Source of the DNA: Brenneria nigrifluens DSM 30175 = ATCC 13028
GTDB lineage: Bacteria > Pseudomonadota > Gammaproteobacteria > Enterobacterales > Enterobacteriaceae
NCBI RefSeq assembly: GCF_005484965.1
Contig: NZ_CP034036.1
Location: 4,030,001 to 4,094,000 of the forward strand
Length of the DNA stretch: 64,000 nucleotides
Direction: 5' to 3'
This document shows positions 1-7,406 of this stretch, in pieces. The number at the start of each line of letters is the position of its first letter. The stretch's first letter is position 1. The notes under the pieces were generated by a model. The model was not told the DNA's origin and ran no database searches. It was given only the letters and a program-made list of their open reading frames with translations. The position numbers were made by a program, and so were the translations under genes.

Positions 1-2
1 CC

Positions 3-122
3 CGTCAACGCGCGGAAGAAGAGGCCGATAAAGCGATTGATGCGCTACGGCCATTACCGGATACCCCTTTCCGCTCGGCGCTTGAAGGCCTCGCTCATTT
101 AGCGGTGCAACGAGATTTCTGA
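3..122 (+). CDS. ispB: Octaprenyl diphosphate synthase, C-terminal end (partial)
   Basis: Only the last 39 codons are in the window; the reading frame starts at base 3 and ends with TGA at 120-122. The tail (ADKAIDAL...LPDTPFRSALEGLAHLAVQRD) matches the C-terminus of E. coli IspB, the trans-prenyltransferase that makes the C40 side chain of ubiquinone and menaquinone. The catalytic DDxxD motifs lie outside the window. In E. coli the next gene is sfsB/nlp, which here appears about 1.2 kb further on after two inserted Mu-type regulator genes, so the neighbourhood supports the call. Confidence 0.85.
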   Translation, partial: RQRAEEEADKAIDALRPLPDTPFRSALEGLAHLAVQRDF

Positions 123-145
123 CCGCGTTGCCTGCCAGCTAATCA

Positions 146-517
146 TTATGCCGTCTGGTCATCCGCGGTATTTTCCAGACGGGACAGCATAGCCAATGCG
201 CCTTCGCGCAGGATAAAATTAATCAGCCTGGACTGCTCGCTTTCCGAAAGCTGCTGGAAAATATGTATCCATGACGCCAGTAACGTCGGTTCTTGTCTGG
301 TTTGATATTCCGCTACCGCGCGCTCTTTCAGCAACAGCGACTTTCTCACTTCCTGCGGCAAACTGCGAATGGAATACTCGACGCCGCGCCCCTGGACGCC
401 TTTGCGCCTGCGCTTCTCCCAACCATCCTCACGCGCCCGTTTGTTTAATCCTTGCGGCGTTTTAGGCAACCCGCCAACGCCGGTCAATTCATTGGTTGCA
501 AACCACTCTTTATCCAT
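146..517 (-). CDS. Mu-type DNA-binding protein, paralog 1
   Basis: A 123-aa protein whose first 60 residues match the N-terminal DNA-binding domain shared by phage Mu transposase A and Mu-like repressors: WFATNEL..GLPKTPQGL, GW.KRRRKGVQGRGVEY, SLP. The rest is a short helical tail with no known catalytic domain, so it is a regulator-like protein and not a transposase. The start at 517 (MDKEWF) is chosen because it aligns with the paralog at 755-1141 and has AGGGAG about 8 bases upstream. The two genes are about 60% identical over the first 70 residues, so this is a tandem duplication. Target and function are unknown. Confidence 0.75.
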   Translation of the reverse strand: MDKEWFATNELTGVGGLPKTPQGLNKRAREDGWEKRRRKGVQGRGVEYSIRSLPQEVRKSLLLKERAVAEYQTRQEPTLLASWIHIFQQLSESEQSRLINFILREGALAMLSRLENTADDQTA

Positions 518-570
518 ACCCATCACTCCCTTGTTTATTCCCCGGGCAATTTCACCGGCCGCCCTAATCG

Positions 571-582
571 TTTCCAAATAAT
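571..582. promoter_or_regulatory. Shared upstream motif TTTCCAAATAAT (copy 1)
   Basis: TTTCCAAATAAT lies about 55 bases upstream of the start of paralog 1. The identical 12-mer occurs at 1231-1242, about 90 bases upstream of paralog 2. An identical 12-mer upstream of each of two paralogous DNA-binding genes suggests an operator for autoregulation or cross-regulation. This is inference from position and identity only. Confidence 0.4.
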
Positions 583-754
583 AAACCATAATTACCTAAA
601 CATCTAACTTTATCCTGTTATTGGTTCACATAATAGATCGGGAATTACGATAAATGCCGACAGGGCGGCATAAAGAGAGGAAGGAAAAATAATGGAAACA
701 CCGGGAAAATACCATCATGGCGGCAAAGGCGGATGGCACTGGCGAAACGGCGGG

Positions 755-1141
755 TTATTCGACGTCGGTCGGCGCGTCGGACTGCGCTTCCGTCACCGTA
801 AGCCCAAGCTGGCACAGCATGGTCGATACGCCGACGCGAAGAACGTAGGCAATCAGGTCATCTCTCTCTTTATCTGAAAGCTGGTGGTAAATCTGCATCC
901 AGATGGCTTGGCTGGCGGGCTGCAGAGGCGCATAATCCGGAGACTCGCTCTCCTGCAACAACGATTGTTTCACCGGTCCGGGCAGGCTGTGAAGGGAATA
1001 TTCCACCCCTCTTCCCTGAACGCCTTTACGACGGCGCTTTTCCCATCCGTCTTCACGAGCACGCTTGTTCAATCCCTGTCTTGTTTTCGGAAGGCCGCCA
1101 ATGCCAACCAGTTCGCTGGTAGCAAACCACTCTTTTTTCAT
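755..1141 (-). CDS. Mu-type DNA-binding protein, paralog 2
   Basis: A 128-aa protein with the same N-terminal Mu-type DNA-binding domain as the gene at 146-517 (WFATSELVGIGGLPKT, GWEKRRRKGVQGRGVEY, SLP). The C-terminal half differs more (IWMQIYHQLSDKERDDL and an acidic tail). The ATG at 1141 is preceded by AAAGGCG. It lies between the paralog and the divergent Ner-like gene, so three Mu-related DNA-binding proteins sit together beside ispB. No transposase or phage structural gene is nearby, so they look like domesticated regulators. Function unknown. Confidence 0.75.
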   Translation of the reverse strand: MKKEWFATSELVGIGGLPKTRQGLNKRAREDGWEKRRRKGVQGRGVEYSLHSLPGPVKQSLLQESESPDYAPLQPASQAIWMQIYHQLSDKERDDLIAYVLRVGVSTMLCQLGLTVTEAQSDAPTDVE

Positions 1142-1184
1142 CGCCTTTCATCCTGATAGTGCCATTCCTAACAAAAACGGACTC

Positions 1185-1242
1185 ATTTGGAAATTAATTG
1201 AGAAATTAATAGAAAATTGATGCTATATTATTTCCAAATAAT
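1185..1242. promoter_or_regulatory. Inverted pair of the TTTCCAAAT motif upstream of paralog 2
   Basis: ATTTGGAAAT at 1185-1194 and its exact reverse complement ATTTCCAAAT at 1230-1239 flank an AT-rich stretch in the divergent region between paralog 2 and the Ner-like gene. The right copy extends to TTTCCAAATAAT (1231-1242), identical to 571-582. This is a plausible paired operator, but no binding protein is demonstrated. Confidence 0.4.
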
Positions 1243-1328
1243 GGTAACACGTTAGCCTGGCATATAACTAACATTCGTTATTTATACCACTAATACACAG
1301 TCGTCTTATAGCAATAAAAGGAAGGATT

Positions 1329-1592
1329 ATGACTTTAAGGAAACATGACTGGCATCCCGCTGATATCATTGCCGCTTTGCGCAAAAAAGGCACGACGCTG
1401 GCTGCGGTATCACGTGCTGCCGGATTAAGTTCATCAACGTTGGCCAATGCACTATCGCGTCCATGGCCGAAAGGGGAGTGGTTAATAGCCGATGCGTTGG
1501 GGATCCATCCATCAGAGATCTGGCCGAGCCGATATTATGATCCGGAAACCAACCAGCTTATTGACAGAAAAAAACTTATTCGGCCCCAATAA
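1329..1592 (+). CDS. sfsB: Ner-like transcriptional regulator (Nlp/SfsB family)
   Basis: An 87-aa helix-turn-helix protein of the SfsB/Nlp family, homologous to the Ner repressor of phage Mu. It has the characteristic DWHPADIIAALRKKGTTLAAVSRAAGL start, the HTH recognition segment SSSTLANALSRPWPKGE and the tail LGIHPSEIWPSRY. In E. coli SfsB/Nlp affects maltose gene expression; the natural targets are poorly known. The start has AAGGAAGGATT just upstream. E. coli also has this gene next to ispB, but there it is followed by murA, and here by a convergent mdh. Confidence 0.85.
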   Translation: MTLRKHDWHPADIIAALRKKGTTLAAVSRAAGLSSSTLANALSRPWPKGEWLIADALGIHPSEIWPSRYYDPETNQLIDRKKLIRPQ

Positions 1593-1594
1593 GT

Positions 1595-1622
1595 AAAAAA
1601 GCCGGAGGTAAAATCTCCGGCT
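1595..1622 (-). terminator. Rho-independent terminator of mdh
   Basis: Perfect 8-bp stem AGCCGGAG (1600-1607)/CTCCGGCT (1615-1622) with a 7-base loop. On the minus strand it is followed by a T-run (the A-run at 1595-1600), 50 bases after the mdh stop. It may also serve the convergent sfsB gene. Confidence 0.8.
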
Positions 1623-1672
1623 CTGACTACTCGTATCACGAAATTCCAAGCCCACTAAATTTTACGCGCTGA

Positions 1673-2611
1673 TTAACCTTTGACAAAAGACTCGCCTAAT
1701 TCGATATCCTGATTCAGCGTATCCAACATATTTTTAAGCGCCGCTTGCTCAAACGCACTCAGCGTACCGATCTCTTTGCGTTCAACAATACCGTTTTTAC
1801 CCAGCAGGACCGGCTGGGCGAAGAAGCGGGCATATTGGCCATCGCTTTCCACATAGGCGCATTCGACCACGCCATTTTCCCCTTGTAGCGCCCGGACCAG
1901 AGACAGGCCGAATCGAGCGGCCGCCAGCCCCATCGACAAGGTTGCGGATCCGCCGCCTGCTTTCGCTTCAACGACTTCGGTGCCCGCATTCTGGATACGT
2001 TTGGTCAGATCCGCCACTTCCTGCTCGCTGAAGCTCACGCCGGGGATTTGCGACAACAGGGGAAGAATGGTCACGCCGGAGTGCCCGCCGATGACGGGGA
2101 CGTTGACATCTTCCGGTTGCTTGCCTTTGAGTTCGGCAACAAAGGTATTAGAGCGGATGATATCCAGCGTGGTTACGCCGAACAGTTTATTTTTGTCGTA
2201 AACGCCGGCCTTCTTAAGCACTTCGGCCGCAATGGCAACGGTCGTATTGACCGGGTTGGTGATAATGCCGATACAGGCTTGCGGACTGGTACGGGCAATT
2301 TGCTCAACCAGGTTACGAACGATACCCGCATTGACGTTGAATAAGTCCGAACGGTCCATACCCGGCTTACGGGCGACGCCGGCGGATATCAGCACGATAT
2401 CCGCGCCGACCAGAGCAGGCGTGGCGTCTTCGCCGCTATAGCCCTTGATTCTGACCGCGGTAGGAATATGGCTCAGATCGACCGCAACGCCCGGGGTTAC
2501 CGGCGCGATGTCATAGAGAGATAATTCTGAACCTGAAGGAAGCTGGGTTTTGAGGAGGAGCGCAAGGGCCTGACCAATGCCGCCTGCCGCACCAAGAACT
2601 GCAACTTTCAT
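1673..2611 (-). CDS. mdh: Malate dehydrogenase
   Basis: 312 aa, the same length as E. coli Mdh. It oxidises L-malate to oxaloacetate with NAD+ in the TCA cycle in the cytoplasm. Visible are the N-terminal Rossmann motif GAAGGIGQALALLL (residues 7-20), the substrate loop with ARKPGMDRSDL, NPVNTT, the catalytic His in IGGHSG and the GVTTLD segment. The ATG is preceded by AAGGAG 6 bases upstream. Transcribed divergently from argR across a 515-bp spacer, as in E. coli. Confidence 0.97.
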   Translation of the reverse strand: MKVAVLGAAGGIGQALALLLKTQLPSGSELSLYDIAPVTPGVAVDLSHIPTAVRIKGYSGEDATPALVGADIVLISAGVARKPGMDRSDLFNVNAGIVRNLVEQIARTSPQACIGIITNPVNTTVAIAAEVLKKAGVYDKNKLFGVTTLDIIRSNTFVAELKGKQPEDVNVPVIGGHSGVTILPLLSQIPGVSFSEQEVADLTKRIQNAGTEVVEAKAGGGSATLSMGLAAARFGLSLVRALQGENGVVECAYVESDGQYARFFAQPVLLGKNGIVERKEIGTLSAFEQAALKNMLDTLNQDIELGESFVKG

Positions 2612-2981
2612 CCTAAACTCCTTATTATCGTAAAGTACAAAAATGCCGTTAATTCATTTAGTTATAGAATAAACATCAGAAGAAAAACAAAGCGTATTTA
2701 CTTACCGTCAGCGAAAATAGTTGCCTAAAGACTGAAAACACCCTATGTCTATAATAATAAACCAAAAAACGCTATTAATTAGAAAGGTAAGTAAAGTTAA
2801 TGAGCATTTGGACTAATAATGCAGCGCGCATTTATGATCGGTTAACCTGGGAGCGATAGTACACCGATCGAGAGTAGCTAAATAACATCATTTTGATAAC
2901 ATTTAATTCACCTTTATGTGACGTATGACGCATTTTTCAGACACGCCGCAGAGATAGTTTTGTTATGGCGGACTATCCCTT

Positions 2982-3020
2982 GCCCGCCCCCCTGCGGGCC
3001 GCCGCAAGCGGCGATTTTTT
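2982..3020 (+). terminator. Double hairpin with T-run upstream of argR
   Basis: GCCCGC/GCGGGC (2982-2987/2994-2999) is followed directly by the palindrome CGCCGCAAGCGGCG (3000-3013), then A and six T. This has the shape of a plus-strand intrinsic terminator, but no plus-strand gene ends nearby. It could end a small RNA starting within the mdh-argR spacer, or insulate argR. Confidence 0.45.
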
Positions 3021-3046
3021 GAACCGTCAACAGCGCCGATTGGCGA

Positions 3047-3098
3047 TATAATAGGCAGCATAGTTGCATAAAAATTCACTAATCTGCATAATAACGCC
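3047..3098 (+). promoter_or_regulatory. argR promoter -10 and tandem ARG boxes
   Basis: TATAAT at 3047-3052 is a consensus -10. Just downstream, TGCAT-AAAA-ATTCA (3065-3078) matches the ArgR box TGAATwwwwATTCA in nine of ten conserved positions. A weaker second box TGCAT-AATA-ACGCC (3085-3098) follows 20 bases on, centre to centre. E. coli argR is autoregulated through such boxes, so the same is likely here. Confidence 0.7.
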
Positions 3099-3126
3099 AC
3101 AGATAACCATATGAATCCGGTGCGGA

Positions 3127-3597
3127 ATGCGTAACTCGACAAAACAGGAAGACTTAGTTAAAGCGTTCAAGGCGCTGCTGAAAGAAGAAAAGTTCAGTTC
3201 TCAGAGCGAGATCGTCCAGGCTTTGCAGGAAGACGGATTTGAAAACATCAATCAGTCCAAAGTCTCCCGCATGTTAACCAAGTTTGGCGCCGTGCGTACC
3301 CGTAACGCCAAAATGGAAATGGTTTACTGTCTGCCAACCGAACTGGGCGTGCCCACCACCACCAGTCCGCTCAAAAACCTGGTGTTGGACGTCGACTTCA
3401 ATGATTCCGTGGTGGTTATCCACACCAGTCCCGGCGCGGCGCAGCTGATTGCCCGCCTGCTGGACTCCTTGGGTAAATCAGAAGGGATCCTCGGCACCAT
3501 CGCCGGCGACGATACCATCTTCACCACCCCAGCCAGAGGATTCAGCGTTAAGCAGCTCTACGAGGCGATTCTGGTATTGTTCGAGCAGGAACTCTAG
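3127..3597 (+). CDS. argR: Arginine repressor
   Basis: 156 aa, as in E. coli. It represses arginine biosynthesis genes and acts as an accessory factor in cer/Xer recombination. The N-terminal winged helix (about residues 1-70, with INQSKVSRMLTKFGAVRTRNAKMEMVYCLP) is followed by the C-terminal hexamerisation and arginine-binding domain with HTSPGAAQLIARLLDSLG and the GTIAGDDTIFTTP motif containing the arginine-binding Asp pair. Faces mdh divergently; autoregulatory ARG boxes lie just upstream. The next gene, tsaD, is convergent, an arrangement not found in E. coli. Confidence 0.97.
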   Translation: MRNSTKQEDLVKAFKALLKEEKFSSQSEIVQALQEDGFENINQSKVSRMLTKFGAVRTRNAKMEMVYCLPTELGVPTTTSPLKNLVLDVDFNDSVVVIHTSPGAAQLIARLLDSLGKSEGILGTIAGDDTIFTTPARGFSVKQLYEAILVLFEQEL

Positions 3598-3685
3598 CCC
3601 GACGGCAATAACCGACGGGCAAGGGATAGCCCGCCATACGTAAAGCCGTTATCGCCAGTAACGCCGGCTACCGATGATTACCCGT

Positions 3686-4699
3686 TCAAAGGGCGGGCAA
3701 TTCGGCCAGAGGCCAACGCGGGCGCACGCTGATGCCGAGTTCCCGGCTTTCACCCTGTTGCAGGCGAACCGTTCCCGCGTAGGCGATCATCGCGCCATTG
3801 TCGGTGCAAAATTCCGGCCGGGCATAAAACACCGCCCCGCCCCGTTTTGCCATCATCTCGCCCAGACGCTGACGCAGCGTACGGTTGGCACTCACCCCGC
3901 CCGCCATCACCAGCCTTTTGAACCCCGTTTCATCCAGCGCGCGACGGCATTTAATCGCCAGCGTATCCACCACGGCATCTTCGAAAGCGCGGGCGATGTC
4001 CGCCCGGGTTTGTTCATCATCGCCGTTATTGCGGATAGTGTTGGCGGCAGAGGTTTTCAAACCGGAGAAGCTGAAATCCAGCCCGGGGCGATCGGTCATG
4101 GGACGCGGGAAGGTAAAACGCGCGGCGTCGCCGGCCTGCGCCATTTTTGACAGCATCGGCCCGCCCGGATAATCCAGCCCCAGCAACTTGGCGGTTTTAT
4201 CGAACGCTTCGCCCGCGGCATCATCGATTGATTCGCCCAGCAGCCGATACTCGCCAATCCCGGTCACGCTGATAAGCTGCGTATGGCCGCCGGAAACCAG
4301 TAACGCCACAAAAGGAAACTCGGGCGGATTGTCTTCCAGCATCGGCGCCAGCAGATGCCCTTCCATATGGTGCACCGCCACCGCCGGCACGTTCCAGGCG
4401 AAGGCCAGCGCGCGCCCTACCGTCGCCCCGACCAGCAACGCGCCCGCCAGTCCGGGACCGGCGGTATAGGCCACGCCGTCAATGTCGCCGGCGGTTAAAT
4501 CCGCTTCACGCAGCGCCGCCTGGATCAGCGGCACCGTTTTACGCACGTGATCGCGCGAAGCCAGTTCGGGAACGACGCCCCCGTAATCGGCGTGGAGTTT
4601 TACCTGGCTGTACAACTGATTAGCGAGTAAACCGGCCTGCGTGTCATAGATGGCCACGCCGGTTTCATCACAGGATGTTTCAATACCCAATACGCGCAT
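3686..4699 (-). CDS. tsaD: tRNA N6-adenosine threonylcarbamoyltransferase TsaD
   Basis: 337 aa, the same length as E. coli TsaD (YgjD/Gcp). With TsaB, TsaE and TsaC it makes the t6A37 modification on ANN-decoding tRNAs. Visible: MRVLGIETSCDETGVA (ASKHA phosphate-1), the metal-binding HMEGH motif (about residues 111-115), VSGGHTQL, and GGVSANRTLR near the C-terminus. The start at 4699 gives the family's exact N-terminus; the frame stays open to 4876, but that extension runs through a repeated intergenic element and is not coding. Divergent from rpsU as in E. coli. Confidence 0.97.
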   Translation of the reverse strand: MRVLGIETSCDETGVAIYDTQAGLLANQLYSQVKLHADYGGVVPELASRDHVRKTVPLIQAALREADLTAGDIDGVAYTAGPGLAGALLVGATVGRALAFAWNVPAVAVHHMEGHLLAPMLEDNPPEFPFVALLVSGGHTQLISVTGIGEYRLLGESIDDAAGEAFDKTAKLLGLDYPGGPMLSKMAQAGDAARFTFPRPMTDRPGLDFSFSGLKTSAANTIRNNGDDEQTRADIARAFEDAVVDTLAIKCRRALDETGFKRLVMAGGVSANRTLRQRLGEMMAKRGGAVFYARPEFCTDNGAMIAYAGTVRLQQGESRELGISVRPRWPLAELPAL

Positions 4700-4752
4700 T
4701 GCGGTTCCTACTTTTATTAGGGACAAGCCCGCATTAATATGCGGGAGGTTAC

Positions 4753-4939
4753 TGACAAAGTTGCCTGTAAGCCTGAGATACCCGGGCCTACCGTACCGAG
4801 GGGCTATTATGGGACACATCCTTGTGTCCCACCCTGGTGGGCCAGCATAAATGCTGTTCAAATTTGCTCCCGGCAAATTTGTCGGCGGCTTGCGCCGCTA
4901 CGGCCCCTCGGTACGCTCTCCCTAATAACGAGCTTTGTC
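4753..4939. repeat. Intergenic repeat element, long form
   Basis: About 187 bases between tsaD and rpsU. It begins GACAAAGTTGCCTGTAAGC and ends ..CTCTCCCTAATAACGAGCTTTGTC, so the ends form a GACAAAG/CTTTGTC inverted pair. Inside is a second, longer inverted pair (CGTACCGAGGGGC about 4791-4803 and GCCCCTCGGTACG about 4902-4914) and a GGGACAC/GTGTCCC hairpin. A shortened copy with the same two ends lies at 40417-40484. It looks like a non-autonomous miniature repeat without coding capacity. Confidence 0.7.
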
Positions 4940-5042
4940 GATGTCAATGATCTGCGGCATGCTTCATGCGGCGGATAGTCTACCATAAGCCTCCCGGTTT
5001 CTGCGCCGGCGAAGGCTGCGCGTTTTATGATCGTCCTGCCCC

Positions 5043-5072
5043 TTTACAAGGGCGCCCTGTTTGCAGTAGAAT
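5043..5072 (+). promoter_or_regulatory. Candidate promoter of the rpsU-dnaG-rpoD operon
   Basis: TTTACA (5043-5048), 18-bp spacer, TAGAAT (5067-5072), ending 67 bases before rpsU. It sits where the sigma-70 promoters of the macromolecular synthesis operon are expected. Assigned by eye. Confidence 0.5.
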
Positions 5073-5127
5073 TCCGCACCATTTTGAAAAGGCTGGCACA
5101 AGGCCAGCGGCAAACCGAATTTATTGA

Positions 5128-5355
<228 letters not shown>

Positions 5356-5417
5356 TTTTCCGGAGGTTCTTCCTCCACCGCGTGATTAATCCGCAGACTT
5401 AGTAGTTGCATACGAAG

Positions 5418-5446
5418 GCCGTGCATTTCCGAAAGGAATGCGCGGC
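5418..5446 (+). terminator. rpsU-dnaG attenuator hairpin
   Basis: GCCGTGCATTTCC (5418-5430)/GGAATGCGCGGC (5435-5446) around a GAAA tetraloop, followed by a U-rich but interrupted tract. Its position between rpsU and dnaG matches terminator T1 of the E. coli operon, which lowers primase expression relative to S21. Just after it, CTGTCGTTTATAAG is repeated almost in tandem before the dnaG start. Confidence 0.7.
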
Positions 5447-5495
5447 TTGTTGTCGTTTATAAGCTGTCGTTTATAAGTTTAAGAAACAGGGGCTT

Positions 5496-7250
5496 ATGGC
5501 TGGACGAATTCCACGCGTATTTATCAATGACCTGCTGGCTCGCACCGACATCGTCGATCTTATCGACGCGCGCGTCAAACTGAAAAAGCAGGGCAAGAAT
5601 TATCATGCGTGCTGTCCGTTTCACCACGAAAAAACCCCTTCATTCACCGTAAATGGCGACAAACAGTTCTACCATTGCTTTGGCTGTGGCGCTCACGGCA
5701 ACGCCATCGACTTTTTAATGAATTACGATCGTCTCGAGTTCGTTGAAAGCATTGAAGAACTCGCCACCATCTACGGCCTTGAAGTGCCATATGAAACCGG
5801 CACCGGGCCAACCCAGCTTGAGCGCCATCAACGACAAAGCCTGTATGCGCTGATGGAAAAACTGAGTTCGTTCTATCAGCAAATGCTGAGTCAAGCGACC
5901 GGCGCTCCGGCATTGCATTATCTGCAACAGCGCGGCCTGAGCGCCGAGGTGATTAGCCATTTCGCCATCGGTTTCGCGCCGCCAGGCTGGGATAACGCCT
6001 TAAAGCGTTTCGGACGCAATAATGACGATCGCAGCGCATTGAACGATGCCGGCATGTTGGTGACTAACGATCAGGGCCGCAGCTACGATCGTTTTCGTGA
6101 ACGGGTGATGTTCCCTATCCGGGATAAACGGGGACGGGTTATCGCCTTTGGGGGACGGGTATTAGGCGATAGCGTGCCGAAATATCTGAACTCGCCGGAA
6201 ACTGAAATCTTCCATAAAGGCCGCCAGCTCTACGGCCTGTATGAAGCGCAGCAAAACCACCCGGAACTTAAGCGATTACTGGTGGTTGAAGGGTATATGG
6301 ATGTGGTTGCCCTGGCGCAGTTTGGTATTGATTACGCGGTTGCGTCGCTGGGAACCTCCACCACCGCCGACCATATTCAGCTACTCTTTCGCGTCACCGA
6401 TCAGGTCGTCTGCTGTTACGACGGCGATCGGGCCGGACGGGAAGCCGCATGGCGAGCACTGGAAACGGCGTTACCCTATTTGAACGACGGCCGCCAACTG
6501 CGCTTTATGTTTCTGCCGGATGGTGAAGACCCCGACACGCTGGTGCGTAAAGAAGGCAAAGTCCTTTTTGAACAGCGCATGGAGCAGGCGTTACCCCTGT
6601 CGCAGTTTCTGTTTGAAACCTTGCAACAGCAGGTAGACATGAGTTCGCCTGATGGGCGGACCAAGCTCAGTTCACTGGCGCTGCCCTTGATTGGTCAAGT
6701 GCCCGGTGAAACGCTACGCTTGTATTTGCGCCAGCAGTTGGGCAATAAACTGGGGATTCTGGATGACAGCCAGTTGGACAGGCTGTTGCCAAAAGTGGCC
6801 GATCATGCTCAGCCCTACCAGCCGCCCCAGCTAAAAGTCACAACTATGCGTATACTTATAGGGCTTTTAGTTCAGAACCCTAGACTTTCAGCAGAAGTGC
6901 CTGAACTGGCGCTGGAAGACATAGAAGAAAGCAAAGTGGCCGGCCTGTCGCTGTTTCGGGATTTGGTAAAAACCTGCAACGCCAGCCCCGGAATGAGTAT
7001 GGGTCTGCTGCTTGAGAAATACCGCGACAGTAAATACCGCAAACAGCTTGAAACCATGGCTTCCTGGAACCATATGATCGAAGAGGATGAACTGGACGAT
7101 AAGTTCAGGATAAGCCTGGCGGAACTCTACGATCAACTGCTGAAACAACGTCAGGAAACATTAATCGCCCGTGAGAGAACCCACGGGCTTAACGCCAAAG
7201 AGAGAAAAGAACTTTGGTCGTTGCAACTGGCTTTAACCAGAAAAAACTGA
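5496..7250 (+). CDS. dnaG: DNA primase
   Basis: 584 aa (E. coli 581). Synthesises RNA primers at the replication fork with DnaB. Domains in order: the N-terminal CHC2 zinc finger (CPFHHEKTPSF, HCFGCG), the RNA polymerase core with GFAPPGW and FPIRDKRGRVIAFGGR, the Toprim acidic motifs VVEGYMD and DGDRAGREAA, and a C-terminal helicase-binding domain from about residue 430. Middle gene of the operon; RNA processing and attenuation normally keep its product scarce. Confidence 0.98.
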   Translation: MAGRIPRVFINDLLARTDIVDLIDARVKLKKQGKNYHACCPFHHEKTPSFTVNGDKQFYHCFGCGAHGNAIDFLMNYDRLEFVESIEELATIYGLEVPYETGTGPTQLERHQRQSLYALMEKLSSFYQQMLSQATGAPALHYLQQRGLSAEVISHFAIGFAPPGWDNALKRFGRNNDDRSALNDAGMLVTNDQGRSYDRFRERVMFPIRDKRGRVIAFGGRVLGDSVPKYLNSPETEIFHKGRQLYGLYEAQQNHPELKRLLVVEGYMDVVALAQFGIDYAVASLGTSTTADHIQLLFRVTDQVVCCYDGDRAGREAAWRALETALPYLNDGRQLRFMFLPDGEDPDTLVRKEGKVLFEQRMEQALPLSQFLFETLQQQVDMSSPDGRTKLSSLALPLIGQVPGETLRLYLRQQLGNKLGILDDSQLDRLLPKVADHAQPYQPPQLKVTTMRILIGLLVQNPRLSAEVPELALEDIEESKVAGLSLFRDLVKTCNASPGMSMGLLLEKYRDSKYRKQLETMASWNHMIEEDELDDKFRISLAELYDQLLKQRQETLIARERTHGLNAKERKELWSLQLALTRKN

Positions 7251-7406
7251 TTACCGAGGCTTAATTGCCGATAAATAGCAGGGTAGAGCCCTGCAAAGTG
7301 CCGCTACAGGGGCCGCGGCGATAAGAAAAAACACCCTAAATGCTATTGTTGGCGAACTACGCCGACCGACACCAACCCAAATACTCTGAAGTGTGGATAC
7401 CGTCTT

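Larger units (their letters stand above)
2612..3126. other. mdh-argR divergent intergenic region
   Basis: 515 bases without a credible ORF. The left half is AT-rich and should hold the mdh promoter, but I cannot assign hexamers reliably. The right part has two GC-rich hairpins ending in a T-run (2982-3020) and then the argR promoter with ARG boxes. Confidence 0.7.

Noticed and set aside
692..877. 61-codon plus-strand ORF starting METPGKYHHGG
   Set aside because: It mostly overlaps the antisense of the well-supported Mu-type paralog 2 and shows no domain.
4700..4876. Upstream extension of tsaD by 59 codons
   Set aside because: It runs through the intergenic repeat element, and the same peptide (GYLRLTG.FVS) appears at the unrelated copy at 40417, so it is repeat sequence read by chance.
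5447..5495. Short tandem repeat (TGTCGTTTATAAG twice) as a possible CRISPR or operator
   Set aside because: Only two units, no spacer pattern; a simple duplication before dnaG.
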